From Streptomyces roseolilacinus (GTDB lineage Bacteria; Actinomycetota; Actinomycetes; Streptomycetales; Streptomycetaceae): a stretch of 64,000 nt of DNA. The DNA is taken from contig NZ_BMSV01000008.1 of the NCBI RefSeq assembly GCF_014649335.1, positions 310,001 through 374,000 of the forward strand, given 5' to 3'. A program made the position numbers and the translations under genes. Shown one piece after another: positions 34,540 to 43,305 of the stretch; the first letter of the stretch is position 1, and the number at the start of each line of letters is the position of its first letter. A model generated the notes under the pieces. The model made no database searches and had not been told where the DNA came from. It saw nothing but the letters and a program-made list of their open reading frames with translations.

Positions 34540-35220
34540 TCACGCGCCCGGGCTCCGCGCCGGTGTGGCCGTCGAGCCGTGCACGACACCGACCACCCCG
34601 TCCACCCGCCAGGCGGCCCGCGTCAGCGCGGTCGCGTCGATGTCCTCGCGGGCGGGGAACTCCAGCCGTACCACCCCGTCGCGGACCCGGACGCGGACGC
34701 CGTCGCGGACGGGCAGCGGTACCAGGGTCCGTACCGCGTGGGTGACGTCCCGAAGGACGTCGTCATCGGTCCGCAGGAAGACGCCCAGGAGGTCCCGGCG
34801 GGTGGCGATGCCGATGAGCCGGTCCTCCTCGTCCACCACGGGAAGCCGGTCGACGCGGCACCGTTGCATGACACGTGCGGCATCGGCGACGCGCTGCTCG
34901 GGGTGCACCGTCACCGCGGGCGTGGTCATCAGCGTTCCCGCCGTCGGAGCGTACGGCGAGGAGCGGTCGCCCCGAGCCCTCCGCCCCCACCGGGCGAGCA
35001 CGCCCGCCATGGTGGTTCGCGTTCGCGCCGGGCGCGCCGCCCGGCGCCGGGTGAGGTCGGTCCGCGACACCACGCCGACCACCTTGCCGTCGTCGTCCAC
35101 GATCGGCAGACCACTGATCCGGTGCGTGGAGAACAGCCTGGTCAGCTCTTCGAAGGAGGTGCCCGGGCGTGCCCGGACGACCCCGTCGCTCATCACTTCG
35201 CCCACGGTGCGGGTCCTCAC
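34540..35220 (-). CDS. CBS-domain pair plus BON domain protein
   Basis: About 226 aa from GTG 35220 (VRTRTVGEVMSDGVV), with GGAGG 9 bases upstream. CBS1 is VMSDGVVRARPGTSFEELTRLFSTHRISGLPIVDDDGKVVGVVSRTDL. CBS2 is LMTTPAVTVHPEQRVADAARVMQRCRVDRLPVVDEEDRLIGIATRRDLLGVFLR. A C-terminal BON-like domain (VPLPVRDGVRVRVRDGVVRLEFPAREDIDATALTRAAWRVDGVVGV) ends it. CBS pairs sense adenine nucleotides; in mycobacteria the CBS protein Hrp1 belongs to the DosR regulon. It is divergent from devR and shares three DevR-box-like sites with it. Confidence 0.9.
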   Translation of the reverse strand: MRTRTVGEVMSDGVVRARPGTSFEELTRLFSTHRISGLPIVDDDGKVVGVVSRTDLTRRRAARPARTRTTMAGVLARWGRRARGDRSSPYAPTAGTLMTTPAVTVHPEQRVADAARVMQRCRVDRLPVVDEEDRLIGIATRRDLLGVFLRTDDDVLRDVTHAVRTLVPLPVRDGVRVRVRDGVVRLEFPAREDIDATALTRAAWRVDGVVGVVHGSTATPARSPGA

Positions 35221-35381
35221 CGCGATCACCCCTCCATCGGATGGCGCCGGTGCCCATCGGCGGCGCCCCGGTCGTCGGCTCCAGCCTCCCGCCGGACACC
35301 GGGGACCGGCAGATCCGGTCGGGGTCGACACGCGGGGCCCTTCGTCCTTCTCGCGCCGGGCCCGTCGTACGGCGCCCGCCG

Positions 35382-35395
35382 GGGCCGAACGGCCC
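35382..35395. promoter_or_regulatory. DevR-box-like palindrome 1 between CBS and devR
   Basis: GGGCCGAACGGCCC fits GGGNCNWWNGNCCC at all 14 positions. It is 118 bp upstream of devR and 162 bp upstream of the CBS-BON start. Confidence 0.65.
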
Positions 35396-35419
35396 GGCCC
35401 GGACGGCACATCCGCAAGG

Positions 35420-35448
35420 AGGGCCATCCGGCCCTGGCCCTTCGGCCC
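35420..35448. promoter_or_regulatory. DevR-box-like sites 2 and 3 upstream of devR
   Basis: AGGGCCATCCGGCCCT (35420-35435) is a 6-bp-arm palindrome with a slightly off centre. GGCCCTTCGGCCCC (35436-35449) follows directly. With site 1 this gives three candidate sites in the devR/CBS divergent region, as in multi-site DevR promoters. Confidence 0.5.
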
Positions 35449-35512
35449 CGGCCCGGGGGATCCTGCAGGAGGCCCCCGCTTTCGGGTGTCGGACCGAGCA
35501 TGACGGAGCTGC

Positions 35513-36235
35513 ATGATGACGGACAACACCACCGGTGTCCCGACGCGAGGACCGGTCAAGGTCTTCCTCCTCGACGACCACGAGGTGGTGCGCCGCGGTG
35601 TCCACGACCTGCTGGACGGGGAGCCCGACCTGACGGTGGTCGGAGAAGCCGGCACCGCCGAGCAGGCCCTCACCCGCATTCCCGCCCTGCGTCCCGACGT
35701 GGCGGTCCTGGACGTGCGCCTGCCCGACGGCGACGGCGTGAGCGTCTGCCGCGAACTGCGCTCCCGGATGCCGGACCTCCACTGCCTGATGCTGACTTCG
35801 TTCGACGACGAGGAGGCGCTCCTGGACGCCATCATGGCCGGAGCGTCGGGCTACGTCCTGAAGCAGATCACCGGCACCGACCTCGTCTCGGCCGTACGCA
35901 CCGTCGCCGCCGGCCAGTCCCTGCTCGACCCCGGCGCGACCGCCCGGGTGATGGCCCGGCTGCGCGGGGGCGACCCGCAGAAGGAGGAGCAGCCGGGACT
36001 CGCCGGGCTCACCGAACGGGAGCGCGACATCCTCGCGCTGGTGGGGGAGGGGCTGACCAACCGGGAGATCGGCAAACGCCTCTACCTCGCCGAGAAGACC
36101 GTCAAGAACAACATCTCCCGGCTGCTGGCCAAGCTCGGCGTGGAGCGCCGCGTGCAGGCCGCCGTCCTGGCCACCCAGCTGTCCGGCCGCACCCCGGCCT
36201 CCGACCCGCCGCGCGGTGACCGGCCCCACCGCTGA
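35513..36235 (+). CDS. devR: NarL/FixJ response regulator, DevR/DosR (OsdR)-like
   Basis: 240 aa. The receiver domain is VKVFLLDDHEVVRRGVHDLLDGEPDLTVVGEAG, with phospho-acceptor Asp 67 in AVLDVRLPDGDGV and Lys in GYVLKQI. The output helix-turn-helix is LTERERDILALVGEGLTNREIGKRLYLAEKTVKNNISRLLAKLGVERRVQAAV. The LAEKTVKN(N/Y)ISRLLAKLG(V/M)ERR stretch closely resembles mycobacterial DevR. It should bind the palindromes scattered through this cluster and activate them under hypoxia or nitric oxide. The cognate kinase follows on the same strand. Confidence 0.92.
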   Translation: MMTDNTTGVPTRGPVKVFLLDDHEVVRRGVHDLLDGEPDLTVVGEAGTAEQALTRIPALRPDVAVLDVRLPDGDGVSVCRELRSRMPDLHCLMLTSFDDEEALLDAIMAGASGYVLKQITGTDLVSAVRTVAAGQSLLDPGATARVMARLRGGDPQKEEQPGLAGLTERERDILALVGEGLTNREIGKRLYLAEKTVKNNISRLLAKLGVERRVQAAVLATQLSGRTPASDPPRGDRPHR

Positions 36236-36503
36236 CGGTCCCGCCCGCCCGCGGCGCCGCTGCCGAGGGGCACGGTGACGGTTCGACCCGGTCGTGCGGT
36301 GGTGGTGCCGGGACCTGCTCGTGGTGCGCAGCGCGTGCCGACCGGGGCGAGCCGGTGGCGACCGGCCCTGTCCCGGGACCGCCGATCCCCCTCGCCACCG
36401 GCCGCGACGGCGGGTTCCCACCGCGTCCGCCGCCGTCTCCGGAGCGCCGTCACGGCTGGATAGGGTGGGGAAGGACAGGGCGCGGTGTTTCGAGGAGGGG
36501 TCT

Positions 36504-38228
36504 GTGGGCGTGGAGGAGCCGTTGTCGCGGATGCCTCAGATGCGGCTGGACGAGCTGCTGGAGGAGCTGCAGGCGCGTATCAACGCCGCTCGCGGGACCA
36601 GGGACCGTGTCCACAGCCTGCTCGAAGCCGTCGTCTCGGTGGGCCGCGAACTCGACCTGGCGCAGGTGCTGCGCCGCATCGTCGAGGCCGCCGCCCAGCT
36701 CGTGGACGCACGGTACGGGGCGCTGGGAGTCATCGGGCCGGACGGCCGCACGCTGTCGCAGTTCCTGACCACCGGGCTCCCGGACGAGGAGATCGCGAAG
36801 ATCGGTCCCCTCCCGGCCGGTCACGGGCTCCTCGGGGAGATCATCCGCAACCCCGAACCGCTACGGCTGCGCGACCTCGGCGCCCACGAGGTGTCGTACG
36901 GCTTTCCGGCGCACCACCCGCCGATGCGCACCTTCCTGGGGGTGCCGATCCGCGTCCGCGACCAGGTCTTCGGCAACCTGTACCTGACCGACAAGCGGGG
37001 CGGTCAGGACTTCGACGCCGAGGACGAGTCGGTGATCTCCACCCTCTCCGTCGCCGCCGGCGTGGCCATCGACAACGCCCGGCTGTACGAGGACTCGCGA
37101 CGTCAGCAGCGGTGGCTCCAGGCCAACGCCGAGATCACCCACAGCCTCCTCTCCGGCAGCCCCCGCCTCCGGGTACTGGAGCTGATCGCCCGGCGTGCCC
37201 GGGAGATCACCGGAACCCGGCTCGCGGACGTGGCGGTGCCCGTCGGCGGAAGCGACGACCTGGTGGTCGAGCTGGCGATCGGAGCGGACGAGGACGCCCG
37301 GCGCGGCCTGGTCGTTCCCGTCGACGGCACCCTGTCCGGCGCCGCCTACGGATCCGGCAGCCCCGTGACCACGGCTTCACTGGCCGACGACACGCGGTAC
37401 CACGCCGGGCCCCGGTGCTTCGAGGGGCTGGGACCGGCGGTGGCCGTACCGCTGGGCACGGGTGCCGAGGACACGCGGGGTGTCCTGTTGCTGGCGCGGG
37501 CCACGGACGGAGTGGTCTTCACGTCCGAGGAACTCGCCCCCCTGCTCGCTTTCGCCGGCCAGGCGGCGCTCGCGCTGGAGCTGGCCGAGCGCCGGCGCGA
37601 CGCCGAGCAGCTCGCCCTGCTGGAGGACCGGGACCGGATCGCCCGCGACCTGCACGACCTGGCCATCCAGCGGCTCTTCGCGACCGGCATGACCCTGCAG
37701 AGCGCGGCGCGGCTGGTGGAGCACAAGGGCGCCGCGGAACGGGTCGAGCGGGCCGTCGGGGACCTGGACGAGACCATCAAGATCATCCGTTCGACGATCT
37801 TCGGCCTCCGGGCCCGCGACGAGGACACCGGGCCCAGCCTGCGCGCACGGATCGCCCGTGCCGTCGAGGAGGCCGCCTCGGCCCTCGGCCACCCGCCGAG
37901 ACTCAGCATGGAGGGCCTGCTGGACACCGACGTGCCGGCGCAGGTGGCCGATCACGTCATGGCCGCGCTCACGGAGGCGCTCAGCAACGCGGCCCGGCAC
38001 GCGCACGCCACGCGCGTGGAGGTCACCGCGCGGGCCACCGCCGACGAGGTCGTCCTGACGGTGGCCGACAACGGCAGGGGCATTCCCCGGGGCGGCCGGC
38101 GCAGCGGCCTCGGGAACCTGCGGGAGCGGGCGCACGCGGTCGGCGGCACGTTCGAGGTCGAGGGACCGGCGGCAGGCGGCACCCGCCTCGTGTGGCGGGC
38201 CCCCCTGGCCGCCGCGGGCCGCGCCTGA
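36504..38228 (+). CDS. devS: GAF-GAF sensor histidine kinase, DevS/DosT-like
   Basis: About 574 aa from GTG 36504 (AGGAGG 5 bases upstream). GAF1 covers roughly residues 40-200 and includes SYGFPAHHPPMRTFLGVPIRVRDQVFGNLYLTDKRGG. His 137/138 falls in the stretch that, as I recall, holds the haem-ligand His of mycobacterial DosS. GAF2 is at about 210-365. The dimerisation/phospho-acceptor segment is DRIARDLHDLAIQRLFATG (His 384), HisKA_3 type. The ATPase domain has ALTEALSNAARHAHATRV (N box) and VADNGRGIPRGGRRSGLGNLRERA (G boxes). It probably senses O2, NO or redox and phosphorylates DevR. Confidence 0.9.
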   Translation: MGVEEPLSRMPQMRLDELLEELQARINAARGTRDRVHSLLEAVVSVGRELDLAQVLRRIVEAAAQLVDARYGALGVIGPDGRTLSQFLTTGLPDEEIAKIGPLPAGHGLLGEIIRNPEPLRLRDLGAHEVSYGFPAHHPPMRTFLGVPIRVRDQVFGNLYLTDKRGGQDFDAEDESVISTLSVAAGVAIDNARLYEDSRRQQRWLQANAEITHSLLSGSPRLRVLELIARRAREITGTRLADVAVPVGGSDDLVVELAIGADEDARRGLVVPVDGTLSGAAYGSGSPVTTASLADDTRYHAGPRCFEGLGPAVAVPLGTGAEDTRGVLLLARATDGVVFTSEELAPLLAFAGQAALALELAERRRDAEQLALLEDRDRIARDLHDLAIQRLFATGMTLQSAARLVEHKGAAERVERAVGDLDETIKIIRSTIFGLRARDEDTGPSLRARIARAVEEAASALGHPPRLSMEGLLDTDVPAQVADHVMAALTEALSNAARHAHATRVEVTARATADEVVLTVADNGRGIPRGGRRSGLGNLRERAHAVGGTFEVEGPAAGGTRLVWRAPLAAAGRA

Positions 38229-38293
38229 CCCCGGCCGTCGTGCCGCCCTCCGCGCGGCTCCCCAGCCGCTCGGGTGCTCAGGCGCTCGGGCGC

Positions 38294-38809
38294 TCAGCCG
38301 GAGGGCGGTACGACGGCGGCTTCGGCAGCGGTGCCGGCGGTCCCGGGCGCGGGTACGGCGGGCGGGTCGCCCGTGAGCCGGAACCCGGTGACGAGGTCGG
38401 GCCGAACGCGAAGGACGCGATCCGCGGCGCCCGCCACCCAGGGCCGGAGCACGGAGGAGTAGCGGGCCAGCCGGTCGGGATCGGTCACCGGGCGCGCGTA
38501 TCCGGTGACGACCACGCTCCAGCCGGTACGGGCGTCCGCGTCGATCACGTCGGCTTCGTACGCCACGACCAGGCCCGGACCGTCGGCGGGGGCGGTGAGG
38601 GAGGCGAGCGTCGTACCGTCGTGGATCCCGACGACGACGTCGTCGCCGTCGAGGCAGTGGTTGACGGGGCGCACCGCGGGCAGTGCCCGGTGCGTGAAGA
38701 CGATCCGTCCCAGCGGGACGGTTCCCAGCAACCGCAGCGCCTCGGTCCGGGACAGGGGCGTCAGGTACCGCGGCGCCACCTCACGGCGAACCCCCGCGTG
38801 GTCGTTCAT
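38294..38809 (-). CDS. pyridoxamine 5'-phosphate oxidase-like flavoprotein
   Basis: 171 aa from ATG 38809 (MNDHAGVRREVAPRYLTPLSRTEALRLL). The split-barrel PPOX core is GTVPLGRIVFTHRALPAVRPVNHCLDGDDVVVGIHDGTTLASL, then GPGLVVAYEADVIDADARTGWSVVVTGYARPVTD. This matches the short actinobacterial PPOX proteins (FMN- or F420-binding) found next to DevRS and USP genes. The substrate is unknown. The C-terminal 30 residues are Pro/Ala-rich. It is convergent with devS, 65 bp between stops, with a DevR-box-like site 84 bp upstream. Confidence 0.87.
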   Translation of the reverse strand: MNDHAGVRREVAPRYLTPLSRTEALRLLGTVPLGRIVFTHRALPAVRPVNHCLDGDDVVVGIHDGTTLASLTAPADGPGLVVAYEADVIDADARTGWSVVVTGYARPVTDPDRLARYSSVLRPWVAGAADRVLRVRPDLVTGFRLTGDPPAVPAPGTAGTAAEAAVVPPSG

Positions 38810-38892
38810 CGTGTGCACCCTTCGCCGCGGCCGTGAGGCCGATCGCCTCTGGTTCCGGCACCAAGCGTTTCCGCATCCGCCCTCCCCCGCCA

Positions 38893-38906
38893 GGGCCGAA
38901 CGGACC
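38893..38906. promoter_or_regulatory. DevR-box-like site upstream of the PPOX gene
   Basis: GGGCCGAACGGACC fits GGGNCNWWNGNCCC at 13 of 14 positions. It lies 84 bp upstream of the PPOX start at 38809. Confidence 0.6.
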
Positions 38907-38952
38907 TTTCGGCGGGCCCCGGCGGCCGGCGCTCGCCGAACGGTGCCCTCCC

Positions 38953-39279
38953 TCAGCCGAACGTGCACGGGATCGCGCGGTCCACGCCGAGGACCCGCAG
39001 CACCCTGCCCGGCCGGCGTGGAACGCGGCACAGGCTGAGTCGGCACCCGCCCGCCGCGCACCTCCGCTGCAGGCGCAGGAGGAGTTCGACCCCGGCGGTG
39101 TCGCAGAAGGTGAGGTCCGCCAGGTCCAGGACGACGTCCCGGCCGCTTCGCGACGTCGCCGACATCAAGTCCGGCTCGATCCGCGCGGCGGTGTCCAGGT
39201 CGAGCTCACCGGCGAGCGCCAGAGCCGTCGACCCGTCGTCCTGCACCTGCACCGTCAGCGTGATGGGGGTGGTGGTCAT
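38953..39279 (-). CDS. STAS-domain anti-sigma-factor antagonist-like protein
   Basis: 108 aa from ATG 39279 (MTTTPITLTVQVQDDGSTALALAGELDLDTAARIEPDLM). The STAS core is VVLDLADLTFCDTAGVELLLRLQRRC. The phosphorylatable Ser of the D-x-S-G-x motif is Thr here (DTAG), which is found in some functional antagonists. It would bind an anti-sigma kinase in partner-switching control. It sits between the PPOX and USP genes on the same strand, with a half-site GGGCCGAA at 39383 upstream. Confidence 0.85.
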   Translation of the reverse strand: MTTTPITLTVQVQDDGSTALALAGELDLDTAARIEPDLMSATSRSGRDVVLDLADLTFCDTAGVELLLRLQRRCAAGGCRLSLCRVPRRPGRVLRVLGVDRAIPCTFG

Positions 39280-39382
39280 GGACTGCCTTCCTGGACTCGG
39301 GGGGCGAGGACGCGCCCGCTCACGTCGGCCGGCCCACCACCCGGTGGAGGGAGGGGGGACAGGTCCGCAGGCCCTCGGCGGA

Positions 39383-39396
39383 GGGCCGAAGGTTTT
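39383..39396. promoter_or_regulatory. weak DevR-box-like half-site upstream of STAS gene
   Basis: GGGCCGAAGGTTTT keeps the left half of the palindrome only (11 of 14 positions), about 104 bp upstream of the STAS start. Confidence 0.3.
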
Positions 39397-39480
39397 TCGT
39401 GGCCGTACGCGACGGTCCCGCCGCGTACCCACGGCGGGGCCCGGCCCCGCCGGCCCCGCCGTTCGTCCAGCCGCCCGTCC

Positions 39481-40350
39481 CTAGACGTGGGGGACGACGG
39501 CCACGGGGCACGGCGCGTGGTGCAGGGCGGCGTGCGCGACGGATCCGATGCGCGTCCCGATGGGCGAGTGCCGGGTGCGCCGGCCGACGACGAGGAGCCG
39601 CGCCCCGGCGGCCGCCGCCAGCAGCACCTGGCCGCCGCTGCCCATCTCGACGTGCTCGACGACCGGAACGTCGGGGAACCGGTCGCGCCAGGGCGCGAGG
39701 GCCTCCCGCAGCGCCTTCTCCTCGAACGGCACCAGACCGCCCGCCTCGTCCGCCAGCCTCAACGAGCCCGGGCTGTAGGCGTAGATCGGGGGCAGGCTCC
39801 ACGCCCGCACCGCGCGGACGGCGGCACCTCGCACCGCCGCCGCCCGGAAGGCGAACCCCAGCACCTCGGCGCTGTCCTCCGGGGACCCCTGCTGCCCCAC
39901 GACCACGTCACCGCCCTCCGGTACGGCGCGGTCCGGCACGGCGCGGACGGAGACGACCGGGCGGGGGGACGCGGCGATCACCTGCTGTCCGTACGAGCCC
40001 AGCAGGAAGCCGAGGAAGGGGCCGTGTCCGCGGGAGCCGAGCACCACCATCTCGGCGCGCCCCGCCTCGCCCAGCAGGGCGGACACGGCGGTGTCCGACA
40101 GGACCTCCGAGGTGAACGCCAGGTCCGGATGCCGGCCCGCGACGCGGGCCCCCGCCTCCCGCAGGACGGCCTGGGCGGCCTGCGCCTGGGCCTCCCTGTC
40201 CTGGACGACGGGCACGTCGAGGGGCTGCCAGAGCCAGGCGTGGACCAGGCGGAGAGGCGTGCGGCGGAGCGCGGCCTCGTCGGCGGCCCAGTCCACCGCC
40301 GCCAGGCTTTCGGGGGAGCCGTCCACTCCTACGGTGATCGCGGGGGTCAT
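39481..40350 (-). CDS. universal stress protein, tandem UspA domains
   Basis: 289 aa from ATG 40350. Domain 1 is AITVGVDGSPESLAAVDWAADEAALRRTPLRLVHAWLW to EMVVLGSRGHGPFLGFLLGSYGQQVIAASPRPVVSVR, with the full G-x2-G-x9-GS ATP motif. Domain 2 is DVVVGQQGSPEDSAEVLGFAFRAAAVRGAAVRAVRAWSL to ARLLVVGRRTRHSPIGTRIGSVAHAALHHAPCPVAVVPHV. It is closely similar in layout to the USP at 43448. A perfect 20-bp palindrome lies about 96 bp upstream of its start. Confidence 0.92.
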   Translation of the reverse strand: MTPAITVGVDGSPESLAAVDWAADEAALRRTPLRLVHAWLWQPLDVPVVQDREAQAQAAQAVLREAGARVAGRHPDLAFTSEVLSDTAVSALLGEAGRAEMVVLGSRGHGPFLGFLLGSYGQQVIAASPRPVVSVRAVPDRAVPEGGDVVVGQQGSPEDSAEVLGFAFRAAAVRGAAVRAVRAWSLPPIYAYSPGSLRLADEAGGLVPFEEKALREALAPWRDRFPDVPVVEHVEMGSGGQVLLAAAAGARLLVVGRRTRHSPIGTRIGSVAHAALHHAPCPVAVVPHV

Positions 40351-40445
40351 CGCACGTCTTCCTCATCGGTCGGGATCGGGTCGGGGCGCGGTCCTGCGGG
40401 CCGGTGCCCCCTCACCCCAGCATCGGCCCGGTGACCGGGGCGGGG

Positions 40446-40465
40446 GGAGGGCCGATCGGCCCTCC
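40446..40465. promoter_or_regulatory. perfect DevR-box-like palindrome upstream of USP gene
   Basis: GGAGGGCCGATCGGCCCTCC is a perfect 20-bp palindrome. Its core GGGCCGATCGGCCC matches GGGNCNWWNGNCCC fully. A second near-match, CGGCCGTTCGGCCG, lies at 40471-40484. Both are 96-134 bp upstream of the USP start at 40350. Confidence 0.7.
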
Positions 40466-40522
40466 TCGCGCGGCCGTTCGGCCGTGGCCGCGAAGGCCGC
40501 CGCACCGGGACGTCCGACGCGG

Positions 40523-40556
40523 GAACGGCCGACCGCACGAGGGCGGTCGGCCGTTC
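40523..40556. terminator. 14-bp perfect hairpin downstream of flavohaemoglobin gene
   Basis: GAACGGCCGACCGC (40523-40536) pairs with GCGGTCGGCCGTTC (40543-40556) across a 6-nt loop, about 60 bp past the flavohaemoglobin stop at 40615. Confidence 0.7.
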
Positions 40557-40614
40557 GGGCCGCGCGGGCCGCCCCGGCGGGTCAGGAGGGGCGTCGACTC
40601 CCCGGGCACTTCCG

Positions 40615-41820
40615 TCAGGCCGTGACGTCGGCCGGCCAGAGGTCCGGTCCGAACATCTCGTAGTGGACGCGGGACGCCGGGACGCCCCGTTCGAGCACCC
40701 GCGCACGGGCGGCGCGCATGAAGGGCAGCGGGCCGCACAGGTAGACGACGGCGTCGGACGGTACCTCGACCGCGTCGAGGTCCATCAGACCGCCGCGGAC
40801 GTCGCCGGCCGCGTCCGCGGGACACCGCTCGTACCACTGGACGGCCCGGGCCCGGGGCAGGAGCGACACCAGCCGCCGCGTCTCGTCCCGCAGGGCGTGG
40901 TCGGCGGGGGAGCGGTCGGCGTGCAGCACGGTGACGGGGCGCCGGGAGCCCGTGGCGGCCAGGTGCCCGAGCATGCCCACCATCGGCGTGCAGCCGATGC
41001 CCGCGGACACCAGCAGGAGCGGCCGGTCGGTCCCGTCCAGGACGACGTCACCGAAGGGAGCGGACAGGGTGAGTTCGTCACCGGGGCGGATGGTGCGGTG
41101 GAGGAGGTTCGACACCTCCCCCTCGGGCGCGTGACGGCCGTGCACCCGCTTCACCGTGATCCGCCGGGTCCCGGCGTCCGGGGCGGACGAGAGGCTGTAC
41201 TGGCGCAGTTGGCGCACCCCGTCGGGCATCGGCACCCGGACGCTCACGTACTGCCCGGCACGGGCCGCCGGCACGGGGCCGCCGTCGGCCGGGCGGAGCA
41301 GGAAGGAGACCGTGTCCGCCGTCTCCTCACGGCGTTCCACGACGGTCCACCGCCGCCACGGGTGGCCCGGGCGTACGTGTGCCTCCAGGTACAGCCGGGC
41401 CTCCTGCGCGATCAGGGCGCCCGCCATCAACCAGTACACCTCGTCCCAGGCGGCCGCCACCTCCGGTGTGACCGCGTCCCCCAGCACCTCCGCTATCGCC
41501 GCGAACAGGTACGTGTGCACGAGGGCGTACTGCTCCTCGGTGACCCCCACCGCGGCGTGCTTGTGCGCGATGCGGGCGAGCAGCGCGTCCGGCCGGGCAC
41601 CGGGATCGGCGGCCAGCGCGCCGGCGAAGGCCGCGAGGGAACCGGCCAGCGCACGGCGCTGGGTCCCGGCCGCCTGGTTGCCGCGGTTGAACAGGCCGTC
41701 CAGCAGTTCGGGGTGCTCGGCGAACATCTTCGCGTAGAAGCGCGTCGTGATGGCGTCCAGCGCCCCGCCGACGGGAGGCAGGGTGGCCCGGATGACGGAC
41801 GCCGATTCGATGGACAACAC
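40615..41820 (-). CDS. hmp: flavohaemoglobin / nitric oxide dioxygenase
   Basis: 401 aa from GTG 41820. The globin domain is IRATLPPVGGALDAITTRFYAKMFAEHPELLDGLFNRGNQ, with Tyr B10 in TRFYAKMF and proximal His in ARIAHKHAAVGVTEEQY. The ferredoxin-reductase module has FAD motif RQYSLSSAPD, NAD motif LLVSAGIGCTPMVGMLGHL, and terminal VVYLCGPLPFMRAARARVL...YEMFGPD. It oxidises NO to nitrate using O2 and NAD(P)H. Its place among DevR-box genes fits an NO/hypoxia response. The site at 41928 lies 108 bp upstream. Confidence 0.94.
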   Translation of the reverse strand: MLSIESASVIRATLPPVGGALDAITTRFYAKMFAEHPELLDGLFNRGNQAAGTQRRALAGSLAAFAGALAADPGARPDALLARIAHKHAAVGVTEEQYALVHTYLFAAIAEVLGDAVTPEVAAAWDEVYWLMAGALIAQEARLYLEAHVRPGHPWRRWTVVERREETADTVSFLLRPADGGPVPAARAGQYVSVRVPMPDGVRQLRQYSLSSAPDAGTRRITVKRVHGRHAPEGEVSNLLHRTIRPGDELTLSAPFGDVVLDGTDRPLLLVSAGIGCTPMVGMLGHLAATGSRRPVTVLHADRSPADHALRDETRRLVSLLPRARAVQWYERCPADAAGDVRGGLMDLDAVEVPSDAVVYLCGPLPFMRAARARVLERGVPASRVHYEMFGPDLWPADVTA

Positions 41821-42315
41821 CGGGGACCCTCGGAGGGGAAGGCGAATGCCTGTCGTCTCGGCGCAGGGCGGACGCCGACCGGTCTAGCACCCGCGTCGCG
41901 GGAAACCAGCGGTCCGCGGCGGCATCGGGGCCGATGGTCCCGGCCTTGAGGACCTTGCGCCCTCGCCCCGCCCCGAGAAGGGGCCGCCCGGCCCTGTCGG
42001 GCGCCCTCACCGCGCTCCGCGCGAAGCGGCTCCCGCCGGCGGGCCCGGCCGCGCGGGGTCCCACACGGGCATCCCCGGAACGCCCGGCCGGCCGTGATCG
42101 GCCGTCGGAACCGTCGCGGCCGGCTTCGCGGGGTTCCGGCCGAACCCGCACGCTCCCGGACCCCCGGTGTCACCGCCGGTGCCGCGCGAGCACGCGGCGG
42201 CGGGGGATCCGTGGCCCGGTCGGCCCTCGGACAGGGCCGGGAGGGCCATGGCGGCGGGACACGGCCGGGGGTGGGGTGGGGGCAGGAGTTCCGACGACCG
42301 GAAGAGGGAGGCACG
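41821..42315. other. 495-bp intergenic region between divergent hmp and USP genes
   Basis: No coding frame was found. It carries the DevR-box-like site at 41928-41941, a weak second one at 41950-41963 (GGACCTTGCGCCCT), and GGCCCT-cggac-AGGGCC near 42222-42238 upstream of the USP start at 42316. Confidence 0.45.
41928..41941. promoter_or_regulatory. DevR-box-like site upstream of hmp
   Basis: GGGCCGATGGTCCC matches GGGNCNWWNGNCCC at all 14 positions. It is 108 bp upstream of the flavohaemoglobin start. Confidence 0.65.
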
Positions 42316-43203
42316 ATGAGCGGGCTGGTGGTCGTGGGTGTGGACGGGTCGGCGTCGAGTCTGGCCGCGGTGGACGCGGCGGTGCGGCAGGCGCGTTCCC
42401 GGGGAGCGCGCCTGCGGGTGGTGCACGCGTTCCTCTGGCCCGCCCTGCACGTGCCGCTGGGCCCGTCGCCCCTGGGGCCGCCCGAGGGCGGGTTGCGGAA
42501 GATGGCCGACCGGCTGGTGGCCGAGGGGGTCGAGCGGGCCCGCGCGGCCGTACCCGAGGTCGAGGTCAGCGGCGAAGTGGTGACGGGGGAGCCGCTGACG
42601 GTGCTGGAGACGCAGTCGCGGGCGGCCGAGCTGGTGGTCGTCGGATCCCGGGGCATGGGCGGATTCGTCGGGCTGCTGATCGGATCGACCGCGGTCCACC
42701 TGGCGGCACACGGCCGGTGTCCCGTGCTCGTGGTACGCGAGCGAGCCGGTGGCGACGGTCCCGTCGTGCTGGGCGTCGACGGGTCCGCCGAGGGAGCGAG
42801 GGCGGTCGACTTCGCCTTCGCCGAGGCACGGTCGAGGAAGGCCCCCCTGGTCGCGCTGCACGCCTGGACCACGTGGAACGCGCCGATGCCCGGCCCGCGG
42901 GAGGCGTCGACGCCGTACGCGAACCCGCCGGGCGCGTTGGCCGAGGAGGAGGGGCGCCTGTCGTCCGAGGCGCTCGCCGGCTGCCGGGAGCGGTACCCCG
43001 ACGTGACGGTGGAGCACGAGGTGGTGCACGGGGAGACGCGGAAGGCGCTGATCGAAGCCAGCCGCTCCGCCCAGCTGGTGGTGGTCGGCGCACGGGGCCG
43101 GGGCGGCTTCGCGGGCCTGCTGCTCGGTTCGGTCAGCCAGGCCCTGCTGCACCACGCCCACTGCCCGGTCGCGGTGGTACGGGGAGCGGACGCGCGCCGG
43201 TGA
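42316..43203 (+). CDS. universal stress protein, tandem UspA domains
   Basis: 295 aa from ATG 42316 with GGGAGG upstream. Domain 1 is GLVVVGVDGSASSLAAVDAAVRQARSRGARLRVVHAFLWP to ELVVVGSRGMGGFVGLLIGSTAVHLAAHGRCPVLVVRE. Domain 2 is PVVLGVDGSAEGARAVDFAFAEARSRKAPLVALHAWTTW to QLVVVGARGRGGFAGLLLGSVSQALLHHAHCPVAVVRG. Both keep complete ATP-binding G-x2-G-x9-G-S motifs, unlike the USP at 33201. It is transcribed with the next USP gene, 244 bp downstream. Confidence 0.93.
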   Translation: MSGLVVVGVDGSASSLAAVDAAVRQARSRGARLRVVHAFLWPALHVPLGPSPLGPPEGGLRKMADRLVAEGVERARAAVPEVEVSGEVVTGEPLTVLETQSRAAELVVVGSRGMGGFVGLLIGSTAVHLAAHGRCPVLVVRERAGGDGPVVLGVDGSAEGARAVDFAFAEARSRKAPLVALHAWTTWNAPMPGPREASTPYANPPGALAEEEGRLSSEALAGCRERYPDVTVEHEVVHGETRKALIEASRSAQLVVVGARGRGGFAGLLLGSVSQALLHHAHCPVAVVRGADARR

Positions 43204-43305
43204 CCCGGGTGGGAAAGCCACTCGGTCCGGTGGCACGCTTCCGTGCCCGGTGCGGTTCGTGCCGACGGGGTAGCGGGAAGACGAAGGCCCCGACAGTACG
43301 GGAAA

